Notes under the pieces: generated by a model
What the model was told of the DNA's origin: nothing
Databases searched by the model: none
Seen by the model: the letters and a program-made list of their open reading frames with translations, nothing else
Made by a program: the position numbers and the translations under genes
NCBI GenBank assembly: GCA_934572325.1
Contig: CAKTKT010000015.1
Coordinates: 1 to 34,722, forward strand
Direction of reading: 5' to 3'
DNA length: 34,722 nt
From: an uncultured Oscillospiraceae bacterium
GTDB lineage: Bacteria > Bacillota > Clostridia > Oscillospirales > Oscillospiraceae
In this document: positions 15,368 through 23,723 of the stretch, one piece after another
Layout: each line of letters starts with the position of its first letter
Numbering within the stretch: position 1 is the first letter of the stretch

Positions 15368-15853
15368 TCATTTTATTTCCTGCTCAAGCGTGTCAAACTC
15401 CGGCGTGGAGAAAAACTCGCCCAAGGTAATGTCCAGCCCGTCGCATATCATTTTTATCGTGAGGAGCTTGGGATTCTGACTTTTCCCGTACAGGATATTT
15501 TTGATGCTTTAGGAAGCACTGAATAAATGACTGTCAGCGTCTGAGCGGAAAAAGCTCCGTCTGATTTCATAAGTTTTTCTTGAAATACACAAAGTATTCC
15601 TGCAAAAAGCTCATTTTATCAGCCGAATAAATTATTCGCCATGTCAGGCGGCTGCCGCGCAAGCGGCGAGCCTGACGGCATTTGATGAAATAGTGTGATG
15701 AATCACACTATTTCTCGCCCAGCCATCTGACGCATTTAATCAGAGCTTCCTTGACGGCGGCAGTGCGCATATTGCGGCAAGCCGATTGATGCTCAGCCCG
15801 CGCTCATCGCACAGGCGCAGTATTCGTATTTTAACAGCGGTCACAGTGTCCAT
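15368..15853 (-). pseudogene. XRE-family HTH regulator split by a MITE-like element
   Basis: Two pieces of one small regulator gene. The N-terminal part (15853 to about 15753) encodes MDTVTAVKIRILRLCDERGL and onward to CALPPS; the C-terminal part (about 15509 to 15368) encodes SIKNILYGKSQNPKLL through EFDTLEQEIK and a stop. Removing 243 bases (15510-15752) restores an 80-residue helix-turn-helix protein of a type common in Clostridia. As it stands, the frame reaches a TGA within a few codons of entering the insert, leaving about 36 residues, so DNA binding is almost certainly lost. The start lies 12 bases after the dehydratase gene, with an SD (GAGGG) inside that gene's end, so it was probably the last gene of that operon. 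Confidence 0.88.
15511..15751. mobile_element. MITE-like non-autonomous element, 241 bp
   Basis: Ends in imperfect terminal inverted repeats of about 25 bases: the left end reads AGGAAGCACTGAATAAATG and the right end, complemented, AGGAAGCTCTGATTAAATG. No coding capacity. Inside are a perfect 12-bp palindrome with a two-base loop (15688-15713), a GTCAGGC/GCCTGAC stem with a second inner stem (15643-15676), and CGAATA/TATTCG around 15624-15638. The flanking gene becomes intact when the element and two or so bases of TT are removed, so a short duplication at the target is likely but its length is unclear. A parent transposase is not present in the window. End sequences suggest a DDE-type IS relative; the family is not assigned. 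Confidence 0.85.
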
Positions 15854-15865
15854 GCTGATATTCCC

Positions 15866-17398
15866 TCACCATGCCGCGCTGTCGTCGAAATCGACGAGCG
15901 TGGGATCGAGCGGCTCCTCGCGCAGGACGGAGCTCATATATGCGTTCACCTGCGCGCGCATATCCGCGCGGGAGATGGTGCGGCAGTCCATGAGATCCTG
16001 CCGTACCCAGATGAAGTTATAGCCCCGCTCGCGCGCCTGATCGTCGAATATGCCCTGCAAGCCGTCCATGCCCTTGCAGGAGATCTGGTCGTACATGATT
16101 ATGGTGTCAACGCCGTATTCCTCCGCCACGCGCCACAGCTCGTCCACGGCGTTTTTGTACCCGCCCTTGGTGTGCTTGCGCATGGTGGTGCGCTCAAAGG
16201 TGAGCGCCAGCCCCTCCAGCGCCCTGCGCGGGGAGGAGGTGTCGATAATCTGCTGGGAGATGTGCGTCTCCATATCCATCACGCACACGATGCCCCAGCA
16301 CAGCGCCAGCCAGTTGGCAAAGCTCGTGTAATAATTGGCGGGGCACGACCACACCAGCGCCTTGTGGCGCATTTCGCGCGCGCAGGGCAGACGCTTTTCA
16401 TAGCCCTCGCGCATGATGCGGCGCACCTTGTCGTCCGCGCGGACAAAGCGCTCGTCCATGCCGCCGTGCAGGTGGAACGAGTACATCCGGTACAGCCACG
16501 GCGTCGCGCCCACGACCTGCGGATAGCGCGTGCGGTTTATCTCCCACAGCTCGAGGTGGAAGCGCGTGACCTTGTTGTACTTTTCAAGCCCGTCGAAGAA
16601 TGCGTCCCAGTCGAACCTCTCTCCGGTCTGCTCCTCGATGAAGCGGATGCAGCCGAGTATCTCCTCAACGGCGTAATCCTGCGCGTCCACGCCGTCGTTA
16701 TATCTCAGCGGCACGCCAAGCTCATACGTGGGCAGCCGGAAGTAGCGGTCCTGATACGCGCTCGTCATGACGCTGCCGTCGCAGGGCATATTGCACGAGA
16801 TGAAGCACTTGCCGAAAAGGGGGTAGTCCCCCTCGACGGCGACGCCCGCCTCCGCCGATGGCAGCGGGCACACGTCCGAGGGCACGCCGTAGTTTTCGAT
16901 GGTGTCGAGATACACCGGCGGGAGCTGCTGATTTATCATGGAGGAGAGAAAGATGGGGATGGTCTGCACCGGAAGCCCGATGAGGTTTGGAAAGCCGCAC
17001 ATCAGCTCCGTCGGCACGAGCTCGTCAAGGCAGACTATCCGCTCCGACAGCGCCCTGCTGCCGCCGATGCTTTGATCGGCGTTGAACATGGCGGAGATGA
17101 TGTCTATCGTGTGCTTGACGATGACGTCGTAGAGGATGTGCCCCGAGCGAAGCTGAACGCCGCGGCTGCCCTCAAGCTGGCGGTCGATGAACGCGGGAAC
17201 GGTGAGATACGTCGCCATCCAGCGGTACTTCCACAGCCCCCTTGCGACCTGAAGCGGCGAGCGCAGCACGAACGCCGCCATGTCCTTCCACGTTGTGAGC
17301 CACCATGCGAAGTCATACGCCGTGTCGCGCAGACCGCGCCACTCGCGCGTTTTGCGTATGCCGGTGACGGCGGTGTATGTATTGCCCAGACCCTTCAT
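15866..17398 (-). CDS. 2-hydroxyacyl-CoA dehydratase family subunit (larger)
   Basis: Predicted 510-residue cytoplasmic protein of the HgdA/HgdB-type family (HGD-D). These oxygen-sensitive enzymes use [4Fe-4S] clusters and ketyl radicals to dehydrate (R)-2-hydroxyacyl-CoA in amino acid fermentation. Candidate cluster ligands seen: C134 in MCGFPN, C202/C206 in SCNMPC, C352 in WSCPANYYT. The C-terminal lobe has YGVDTIIMYDQISCKGMDG and ends normally. It follows the partner subunit by one base between stop and start and is in turn followed by the split XRE gene. No CoA-transferase or activator ATPase (HgdC/BadF type) is in the window, so the true substrate is open, and a benzoyl-CoA-reductase-like or non-CoA role cannot be excluded. 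Confidence 0.8.
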   Translation of the reverse strand: MKGLGNTYTAVTGIRKTREWRGLRDTAYDFAWWLTTWKDMAAFVLRSPLQVARGLWKYRWMATYLTVPAFIDRQLEGSRGVQLRSGHILYDVIVKHTIDIISAMFNADQSIGGSRALSERIVCLDELVPTELMCGFPNLIGLPVQTIPIFLSSMINQQLPPVYLDTIENYGVPSDVCPLPSAEAGVAVEGDYPLFGKCFISCNMPCDGSVMTSAYQDRYFRLPTYELGVPLRYNDGVDAQDYAVEEILGCIRFIEEQTGERFDWDAFFDGLEKYNKVTRFHLELWEINRTRYPQVVGATPWLYRMYSFHLHGGMDERFVRADDKVRRIMREGYEKRLPCAREMRHKALVWSCPANYYTSFANWLALCWGIVCVMDMETHISQQIIDTSSPRRALEGLALTFERTTMRKHTKGGYKNAVDELWRVAEEYGVDTIIMYDQISCKGMDGLQGIFDDQARERGYNFIWVRQDLMDCRTISRADMRAQVNAYMSSVLREEPLDPTLVDFDDSAAW

Positions 17399-17399
17399 C

Positions 17400-18596
17400 T
17401 CATTTGCCCTCCTTTGCCGCGTTTATGCGCTTTATCTCAAGACTTTCCACGAACGCCTGCACCCTCGTGCGGAGCTGTCCGGAGGCGCTGCCGGTATACT
17501 GCCGGTCAACGCAGACGGACGGGATGCCGAATTCCTCCGTGATGATGTGCGAGGCGAGCGGGCGCTCATACCCCCAGTATTCGCAGAATTTCAGCGCCTC
17601 GTACAGCACGCCCTCGGCGTTGTAATCGCGCACGAGCTGCCGCACGTACTCGCGCCGCGCGAGCACCATGTCACGCTGCATATAGCGCGGGCACTGGCTT
17701 GTCGTCTGGTAGAAGCGGCACACCTGCGTCAGCGCGCTCTCGTCGTACGTCAGGGGTATCTCCTGCCGCCCGGGGAGCGAACCGAAGCAGAAGCGATCCG
17801 CCACGATCAGCGCGCCGGACTCCTCCACGGTCTTTGTGAAGTCCGTGTCGTCGATCTCCGACCCGACGACGGCGATGCGCGCGCGAAAACGCGGGCGCTC
17901 ATCGGTCTCGCGGCAGCGCAGCTCGTCCAGCGTTTCCCGCAGGTACGGCAGTATCAGCGCCTTCGGGCAGCAGTACGACACGAGGCAGAGCACATGGTAT
18001 TCATACCCCGTGACGGGCGGCACGTCGCGCCTGCGCATATCGCCGATCTCCGTGAGGATGCGGCAGACCTCGTTATGCTCCGCCACGGCGGCGCGCACCG
18101 CCGCGTCGGAAACGTCCGTGCCGTAGCGCTCGTGCAGCGGCTCAAGCAGCTTTTTTGTTATCTGGTTTCCATAGTGGCGCAGTCCGTGCTCCGTCACCTT
18201 GAACGGCACATCGACAAACGACACGAAAAAGTCCGGCTCATCGACAAGGCGCAGAAGCTCAAAATGCTCAAGGGCGCGGTTCATCTCCGAGCAGGTCTCC
18301 GTTCCGGCGATGGCGGAGAGAAAGCCGTACCCGCCCTCTACGCCGCGCTCGACGAGCGCCTTGGAGTATCCGCAGAGGTAGTTTGTGAGATAATATGTCG
18401 AGATGTCCAGCGAGCCGGTGTGCGGCGCGCGCAGACGCACGGAAAAGCAGTTGCCGAGGTTCAAAAGCACCTCCGGCATATGATAGCAGGTGTAGCCGAC
18501 GGCGTGACCGCCCTGCGCGACCGCCTCGCGCACGAGCGGGTTTGCGGCTTCGTTCAGAAGCCCCTCGAAATAGATAAGATGCTTTAGATCTCTCAT
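17400..18596 (-). CDS. 2-hydroxyacyl-CoA dehydratase family subunit (smaller)
   Basis: Predicted 398-residue partner subunit. The N-terminal lobe shows the family pattern: YTCYHMPEVLLNLGNCFSVR (C37), LCGYSKALVERG (C75), then GYGFLSAIAGTETCSEMNR (C102), matching the C..YVPEE-, LCPY- and -TCDSMRR positions that bind the cluster. The C-terminal lobe has ALKFCEYWGYERPLA, equivalent to the usual LKFCDPYGFD, followed by GIPSVCVDRQY. It is the first gene of the operon, with a good promoter about 50 bases upstream and a GGGAGG SD. Together with the larger subunit it should form the heterodimer; the activating ATPase must be encoded elsewhere. Confidence 0.8.
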   Translation of the reverse strand: MRDLKHLIYFEGLLNEAANPLVREAVAQGGHAVGYTCYHMPEVLLNLGNCFSVRLRAPHTGSLDISTYYLTNYLCGYSKALVERGVEGGYGFLSAIAGTETCSEMNRALEHFELLRLVDEPDFFVSFVDVPFKVTEHGLRHYGNQITKKLLEPLHERYGTDVSDAAVRAAVAEHNEVCRILTEIGDMRRRDVPPVTGYEYHVLCLVSYCCPKALILPYLRETLDELRCRETDERPRFRARIAVVGSEIDDTDFTKTVEESGALIVADRFCFGSLPGRQEIPLTYDESALTQVCRFYQTTSQCPRYMQRDMVLARREYVRQLVRDYNAEGVLYEALKFCEYWGYERPLASHIITEEFGIPSVCVDRQYTGSASGQLRTRVQAFVESLEIKRINAAKEGK

Positions 18597-18647
18597 CCTG
18601 CGCCTCCCAGATTCGTCATATAGTAAATAATAACGGAATGCTTGTTA

Positions 18648-18677
18648 ATTATATATGAACAAATGCGGGTGCGTCAA
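18648..18677 (-). promoter_or_regulatory. Predicted promoter of the dehydratase operon
   Basis: On the minus strand: TTGACG (18677-18672), 18-base spacer, perfect TATAAT (18653-18648), 51 bases before the ATG. Confidence 0.65.
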
Positions 18678-18706
18678 GCGGAAATTGTGCGAATTATGAC
18701 AAATGC

Positions 18707-19732
18707 CTATAAGCCCAGCGCGTCTATGACCGCCTTTGCGTCCAGCGCGAGCGCGCGGGCGAACTCGCCGTCGGGCGAGCGCACCGACACGCGCACCGCC
18801 TCGCGCGAGGCGAGCGGCGCGATGTGCAGGCTGTACCCGCGCCCCGCGAGGCGTATCCCGTCGGAGTAGTCCGCGCCCATGTCGAGCATCGCCTCGCTCA
18901 GCGCGCCCATGAGCGCCGCGCGGCTTTCACAGGCGCAGTCTATGCTCTCCGCGCCCTTATCCGCCGCGCTGTCCGTCTCCGTCTCCGCCGCGCGTGAAAA
19001 CGCCGCGCCCGGCGTGACGGCAAGCCGCCCCTCAAGCGCGTCGATGCAGCAGCGGTAGTACGCCAGCGGCGTTCCCACGTCGCACCAGTACCCGTCGAGC
19101 GCGACGCCGCGCAGCCGCTCGCCGCGCGCGAGCAGCAGCGGGAAGAGCTCCCTTGCAAAATCGAAGGGCTGACCCTCCGGCACGCTCTCCATCGCGCGCG
19201 GCGAGACGATGTATATGCCGGTGTTGACAAGGTCGGTGACGACGCGGCTCCACTGCGGCTTTTCGATAAAGCATCGCACGTCGCCCTCTCCGTCCGTCAC
19301 GGCGAGTCCGTAGGAGAGCGGCTCGCGGCTGCGGTGCAGGGCGAGCGTGACCGCCGCGCCCGAGCGCCGGTGCTCGCGCATGAGACGCGAGAGATCAAGA
19401 TCGCACGCGGCGTCGCCGGAGATGACGAGAAAGTCCTCGCCGCCGTAAAAATCGGCGCAGTTTTTCACGCCGCCCGCCGTGCCCAGCGCCTCGCGCTCAA
19501 CGCGGTACTGCATATGAACGCCCAGCGCCGCGCCGTCGCCGAACGCGCGCTCTATGTCCTCAGCGCGGTATTTCAGCGCCGCGCATATATCATCAAAGCC
19601 GTGCTTTTTCAAAAGCCGCACGATATGCTCCAGCATCGGTCTCCCCAGAAGCGGCGCCATGGGCTTGGGCACGCTGCCCGTCACGGGGCGCAGCCGCGTG
19701 CCCTCGCCGCCCGCCATTATCACAGCCTTCAA
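18707..19732 (-). CDS. Sugar-1-phosphate nucleotidyltransferase with a C-terminal phosphomannomutase-like remnant
   Basis: Predicted 341-residue cytoplasmic enzyme. Residues 1-235 are a complete NTP_transferase domain: MKAVIMAGGEGTRLRP signature, SVPKPMAPLLGRPMLEH, ISGDAACDLDL (metal-binding Asp), FIEKP and GYWCDVGTPLAYY. It should make an NDP-sugar, GDP-mannose or a glucose equivalent, for surface glycans. Residues about 271-341 (DGIRLAGRGYSLHIAPL, then AVRVSVRSPDGE) resemble the last domain (IV) of phosphomannomutases, which in many Clostridia is fused to this transferase as part of a protein of about 800 residues. The hexapeptide-repeat and catalytic mutase domains are missing; a Ser/Ala/Glu-rich linker replaces them. 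Start is TTG 19732, which alone gives the canonical N-terminus; AAGGGG is its SD. Confidence 0.82.
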   Translation of the reverse strand: MKAVIMAGGEGTRLRPVTGSVPKPMAPLLGRPMLEHIVRLLKKHGFDDICAALKYRAEDIERAFGDGAALGVHMQYRVEREALGTAGGVKNCADFYGGEDFLVISGDAACDLDLSRLMREHRRSGAAVTLALHRSREPLSYGLAVTDGEGDVRCFIEKPQWSRVVTDLVNTGIYIVSPRAMESVPEGQPFDFARELFPLLLARGERLRGVALDGYWCDVGTPLAYYRCCIDALEGRLAVTPGAAFSRAAETETDSAADKGAESIDCACESRAALMGALSEAMLDMGADYSDGIRLAGRGYSLHIAPLASREAVRVSVRSPDGEFARALALDAKAVIDALGL

Positions 19733-19757
19733 TCAAACAGCCCCTTTTTGAAACGTT

Positions 19758-19786
19758 ACGATAAATATTATCTGCGTTTGGGTCAA
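19758..19786 (-). promoter_or_regulatory. Possible promoter of the nucleotidyltransferase gene
   Basis: On the minus strand: TTGACC (19786-19781), 17-base spacer, weak TATCGT (19763-19758), 25 bases before the TTG start. It lies back to back with the gdpP promoter. Confidence 0.35.
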
Positions 19787-19795
19787 AGAAATTTC

Positions 19796-19824
19796 TTGTA
19801 AAGGTCAGCCATATTTGGTATAAT
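19796..19824 (+). promoter_or_regulatory. Predicted promoter of the gdpP-rplI-dnaB operon
   Basis: TTGTAA (19796-19801), 17-base spacer, perfect TATAAT (19819-19824). Transcription would begin near 19831, which argues for the GTG start of gdpP at 19878 rather than the ATG at 19836. Confidence 0.7.
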
Positions 19825-19877
19825 GATTTAATATAATGAGAGAATTATCGTCTGTTCCAGATTCGGGAGGTGCAGGT

Positions 19878-21866
19878 GTGAATAAAAACCTGAAACGGCT
19901 GGCAGAGCCGGGGGCGAGGCTTTATCTCGTGTTCCTCGTGCTTTTCGCGGCGGCGGCGCTCTTTTTCAAGATGTACGAGCTGGCGGCGGCGGAGGGCGCG
20001 GTCATTCTGCTGCTGCTCATCTACAGCTTTTTTGCCCGACGCAGGAGAGAAAAGCAGCTTGCGGCGTATATAGAATCCATCACCTACGACACGGAGAACG
20101 CCAAGAACAACACGCTCATGAATTTCCCCCTGCCGATCACGGTGTTCCGCCTGGACGATTCGCGCATCATCTGGGGCAACGAGATGTTTTTCAGCATGTG
20201 CGGCGCGACGGGGGCGCGGCTGGACGCGCGGATCGCGGACATGGTGCCGCAGTTCACGGGGAAGTGGCTGCTCGAGGGCAAGACGCAGTACCCGGAGCTT
20301 TTGGAGATAAACGGCAAGAAGTACCGCCTGCACGGCAATATCATCCGCTCCGACAGCGACGGCGGCGGCAGCGCCCTTATGGGTATAGTGTATTGGGTGG
20401 ACGTGACCGAATATGACAATATCCGCCTGAAATATGAGGAGACGCGCCCCGTGGCGGGCATCGTCGTCATAGATAACCTCGACGAGCTGTTCAAAAATCA
20501 GCCGGACCGCGTCAAAAACGACATACGCGATGCGGTGGAGGACAGGCTCACGCAGTGGTGCGAGGAGTACAGCGGCATCCTGCGCCGCTACGACAGGGAT
20601 CGCTACCTAGTCATGTTTGAAAAGCAGGATATCGAGCATATGAAGCTCGACAAGTTCAGGATAACCGAGGAGATGCACCAGGTCGAAAGCCCGAACGGCA
20701 TAAATGCCTCCGTGAGCATCGCCTTCGGCGTGGACGGCACGAACCTGAGCGAGACGCTGCAATTTGCCGACATAGGCATCGAGCTTGCCATCTCCCGCGG
20801 CGGCGATCAGACCGTCATAAAGGATAGGCTGAGCTTTGAGTTTTTCGGCGGGCGCGGCTTCGAGGTGGAAAAGCGCACGAAGGTGAAATCCCGCGTCATG
20901 GCGAACACCCTCGCCGAGCTTATGCGCGACTCCAGCCGCGTGCTCGTGATGGGGCACCGCTTTGCCGACCTTGACGCTGTCGGCGCGGCGGTGGGCGTGT
21001 GCTGCCTCGCGCGAAACTGCGGCGTGAAGAGCAACATCGTCATCGACATCAACAAAAACGCCGCCCACGCGCTCATCGACATGGTGCGCGCAGAGCCGGA
21101 ATACAGAGACTGCTTTATGAGCCCGCAGGAGGCGCTGCTGCGCGCCGACGGGCGGACGCTGCTCGTCATCGTGGACACGAACCGCCCCGAGCAGGTGGAA
21201 AATCCGGAGCTTTTGTCCGAGTGCAGCCGCGTCGCGGTCATCGACCATCACCGCGTCGCCGCCACGTATATCCAGAACGCCGCCCTCGGCTTTATCGAGC
21301 CTTACGCCTCCTCCGCGTGTGAGCTTCTGACCGAGATATTGCAGGAGCTCATAGAGCAGAGCGACATCCTCAAATGCGAGGCGGACGCGATGCTCGCGGG
21401 CATCGTGCTGGACACGAAGAGCTTCACCCTGCGCACCGGCGACCGCACGTTTGACGCGGCGGCGTATCTGCGCCGCGCGGGCGCGGACACCACGGAGGTC
21501 AAAAAGCTCCTGCAAACCGGCATGGAGGACACGGTTGCAAGGTACAAGATTATGCAGAGCGCGGAGCTTTACCGCGGCGTGGCTATCGCCGCGCCCACCG
21601 AGCCTCAGAACCGCATAGTCGCGGCGCAGGCGGCGGACGAGCTTTTGAACATATCCGGTGTGAACGCCTCCATCGTCGTCGCGCCCGACGGGAACGGCGG
21701 GGTGTTCGCCTCGGCGCGCTCCATCGGCGAGCTGAACGTGCAGCTCATCATGGAAAAGCTCGGCGGCGGCGGCAACAGGAGCGCCGCGGCGGTGCAGTTC
21801 AGGGACAAATCGCTTCCGGAAGCCGTCCACGCGGTGTACGCCGCCATTGACGAGTATCTGGGATAA
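19878..21866 (+). CDS. gdpP: Cyclic-di-AMP phosphodiesterase GdpP
   Basis: Membrane-bound enzyme that hydrolyses c-di-AMP, about 662 residues. Order of parts: two N-terminal transmembrane helices (ending RRRREKQ), a PAS-like domain, a degenerate GGDEF domain (ISRGGDQTVI in place of an active GGDEF), then DHH and DHHA1 domains. DHH motifs seen: GHRFADLDAVGA, VDTNRPEQ, VIDHHR and, in DHHA1, GGGGNRSAAAVQ. All metal-binding positions appear kept. Start GTG 19878 is preferred: GGAGGT lies six bases before it, while ATG 19836 has no SD and falls only 12 bases past the -10 box. It heads the conserved gdpP-rplI-dnaB order of Bacillota. Confidence 0.95.
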   Translation: MNKNLKRLAEPGARLYLVFLVLFAAAALFFKMYELAAAEGAVILLLLIYSFFARRRREKQLAAYIESITYDTENAKNNTLMNFPLPITVFRLDDSRIIWGNEMFFSMCGATGARLDARIADMVPQFTGKWLLEGKTQYPELLEINGKKYRLHGNIIRSDSDGGGSALMGIVYWVDVTEYDNIRLKYEETRPVAGIVVIDNLDELFKNQPDRVKNDIRDAVEDRLTQWCEEYSGILRRYDRDRYLVMFEKQDIEHMKLDKFRITEEMHQVESPNGINASVSIAFGVDGTNLSETLQFADIGIELAISRGGDQTVIKDRLSFEFFGGRGFEVEKRTKVKSRVMANTLAELMRDSSRVLVMGHRFADLDAVGAAVGVCCLARNCGVKSNIVIDINKNAAHALIDMVRAEPEYRDCFMSPQEALLRADGRTLLVIVDTNRPEQVENPELLSECSRVAVIDHHRVAATYIQNAALGFIEPYASSACELLTEILQELIEQSDILKCEADAMLAGIVLDTKSFTLRTGDRTFDAAAYLRRAGADTTEVKKLLQTGMEDTVARYKIMQSAELYRGVAIAAPTEPQNRIVAAQAADELLNISGVNASIVVAPDGNGGVFASARSIGELNVQLIMEKLGGGGNRSAAAVQFRDKSLPEAVHAVYAAIDEYLG

Positions 21867-21914
21867 TGCCGCAGACGCATGGCATAAAAGCAAAATGAAA
21901 AGGAGAGACGAAAA

Positions 21915-22361
21915 ATGAAGGTCATTTTCACCGCAGACGTAAAGGGTCAGGGCAAAAAGGGCGAGCTGAAGGAGGTCTCCACGGGCTACGCGCGCAACTA
22001 TCTCATGCCGCGCGGGCTTGCCACTGAGGCGACTGCCGACAATCTCAACGCCTTCAAGCTCAAGGAAAAGGCGAGGGCGGCGCAGATTGCAAGAGAGAAG
22101 GCGCAGGCGGAGGAGTACGCCGCCAAGCTCTCCGGCGTTCAGGTCACGATCCGCGCCAAGGCGGGCGCAAACGGCAAGCTCTTCGGCGCGGTCACCTCGC
22201 AGGAGATCTCCGACGCGCTGCGCGAGCAGTTCGGCATGGACGTGGAGAAGAACAAAATCGTCCAGCCCGAGCCGATAAAAAGCTACGGCAGCTACACCGT
22301 CAAGGCGAAGCTCGGCTATGAGATAAGCGGGACGGTCAACGTCCTTGTCGTCGAGGGATAA
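21915..22361 (+). CDS. rplI: 50S ribosomal protein bL9
   Basis: Ribosomal protein of 148 residues with the normal two-domain form. The N-terminal domain MKVIFTADVKGQGKKGELKEV..GYARNYLMPRGLA is a textbook L9 start with the RNA-binding Gly/Lys loop; a long connecting helix rich in Lys, Ala and Glu follows (about 45-75), then the C-terminal domain with GKLFGAVTSQEISDAL and SYGSYTVKAKLG. AGGAGAG SD. It lies 48 bases after gdpP and 24 before dnaB with no terminator, as in other Bacillota. Confidence 0.98.
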   Translation: MKVIFTADVKGQGKKGELKEVSTGYARNYLMPRGLATEATADNLNAFKLKEKARAAQIAREKAQAEEYAAKLSGVQVTIRAKAGANGKLFGAVTSQEISDALREQFGMDVEKNKIVQPEPIKSYGSYTVKAKLGYEISGTVNVLVVEG

Positions 22362-22385
22362 CACCGCCGAAAGGAAGCACGCCTT

Positions 22386-23723
22386 ATGGAAGAACTCTTG
22401 GGCAGAAAGACGCCGTACTCCGCCACGGCGGAGCAGGCGGTCGTCGGCTCGATGCTCATCGACCCGAGGTGCATCGCCGATGTGCTTGAGCGCCTTAGAA
22501 GCGACGAATTTTACGTAAAGCTCAACCGCGACATCTATGACACCATGGCGGCGATGTTTGCCTACGGGCAGACGATCGACCCCGTCACCGTGCTCGACCA
22601 GATGAAGGTGCGCGGCGTGTACACCGACGAGTGCGACGGGTACATGGCGGAGGTCATGCGCGTCACTCCGACGGCGTCCAACGTCATGGAGTACGCCGCC
22701 ATCGTCCGCGACAGGGCGCTTCTGCGCCGCCTCGGCGAGACGGCGGACGAGATAAACGCCATGATCTACGAGGGCTCGGGCGAGGCGGAAAGCCTTCTTG
22801 AGGCGGCGGAGCGCAAGATATACGCCCTGCGTCAGGGGCGCAACGTCGGCGGGCTCATGCCTGTGTCAGCCGTTGTGCAGAACGTCTTTGACGAGCTGGC
22901 GGAGATCGCCGCCTCCGGCAAGAAGATCCCCGGTCTCAGCACGGGGCTTGTCGATCTCGACAGGGTGATACTCGGCTTGAACAGATCCGAGCTTATCCTC
23001 ATCGCCGCGCGCCCCGGCATGGGCAAGACGAGCATCGCGCTGGACATGGCGCTCTATGCCGCCATGTACCAGAGAAAGACCGTCGCCATGTTCTCGCTGG
23101 AAATGTCGCGTGAGCAGCTTGTCTCCCGTCTGCTCTCGCGCGCGGCAAAGGTGCCGGGGCAGGGGCTCATGACCGGACAGCTCACCGAGGAGCAGTGGCG
23201 CGCCATTGCCGACGCCGCGCAGGCGCTCAGCGCCACGGACATAAGGATAGACGACAACCCCACGCTCACGGTGTCGGACATGAACGCACAGTGCCGCCGC
23301 GTGGAGGGGCTGGGGCTTGTGGTCATCGACTATTTGCAGCTTATGCAGTCCGCCGGCAGCGGGCACACGTGGTCGAACGAGAGCCGCACCCAGGCGGTCA
23401 GCGACATAAGCCGCATGATGAAGATAATGTCGAAGGAGCTGAACGTGCCGGTCGTGTGCCTGTCGCAGCTCTCGCGCGCCAACGAATCGCGCACGGACAA
23501 GCGCCCCATGCTCTCCGACCTGCGCGAATCCGGCGCGATCGAGCAGGACGCGGACGTTGTGATAGGTCTATACCGCGAGGGGTATTATAACAGGGAGTGT
23601 GAAGCGCCCGACATCGCCGAGGCGATAGTGCTCAAAAACCGCAAGGGCGAGACGGGCACGGTGAAGCTCCGCTGGCTGCCGGAATACACCTCCTTCGTCT
23701 CGGTCAGTGACAGAGATGGCTGA
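22386..23723 (+). CDS. dnaB: Replicative DNA helicase DnaB
   Basis: Hexameric 5'-3' helicase of the replication fork, 445 residues, usual length. The N-terminal primase-interaction domain begins PYSATAEQAVVGSMLIDPRCI; the RecA-like core has Walker A ARPGMGKTS (about residues 207-215), the FSLEMSREQLVSRLL helix, Walker B VVIDYLQLM, and DLRESGAIEQDADVVIGLYRE with the arginine-finger region. No intein is present. Its last eight bases overlap the tilS start, so the two are translationally coupled. Confidence 0.97.
   Translation: MEELLGRKTPYSATAEQAVVGSMLIDPRCIADVLERLRSDEFYVKLNRDIYDTMAAMFAYGQTIDPVTVLDQMKVRGVYTDECDGYMAEVMRVTPTASNVMEYAAIVRDRALLRRLGETADEINAMIYEGSGEAESLLEAAERKIYALRQGRNVGGLMPVSAVVQNVFDELAEIAASGKKIPGLSTGLVDLDRVILGLNRSELILIAARPGMGKTSIALDMALYAAMYQRKTVAMFSLEMSREQLVSRLLSRAAKVPGQGLMTGQLTEEQWRAIADAAQALSATDIRIDDNPTLTVSDMNAQCRRVEGLGLVVIDYLQLMQSAGSGHTWSNESRTQAVSDISRMMKIMSKELNVPVVCLSQLSRANESRTDKRPMLSDLRESGAIEQDADVVIGLYREGYYNRECEAPDIAEAIVLKNRKGETGTVKLRWLPEYTSFVSVSDRDG

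Noticed and set aside
15511..15751. Small repeats of the insert as a CRISPR or toxin-antitoxin remnant
   Set aside because: No repeated spacer pattern and no coding frame; the terminal inverted repeats explain it as a transposable element.
19836..19877. ATG 19836 as the start of gdpP
   Set aside because: Only 12 bases after the -10 box and no SD; GTG 19878 has a strong one.
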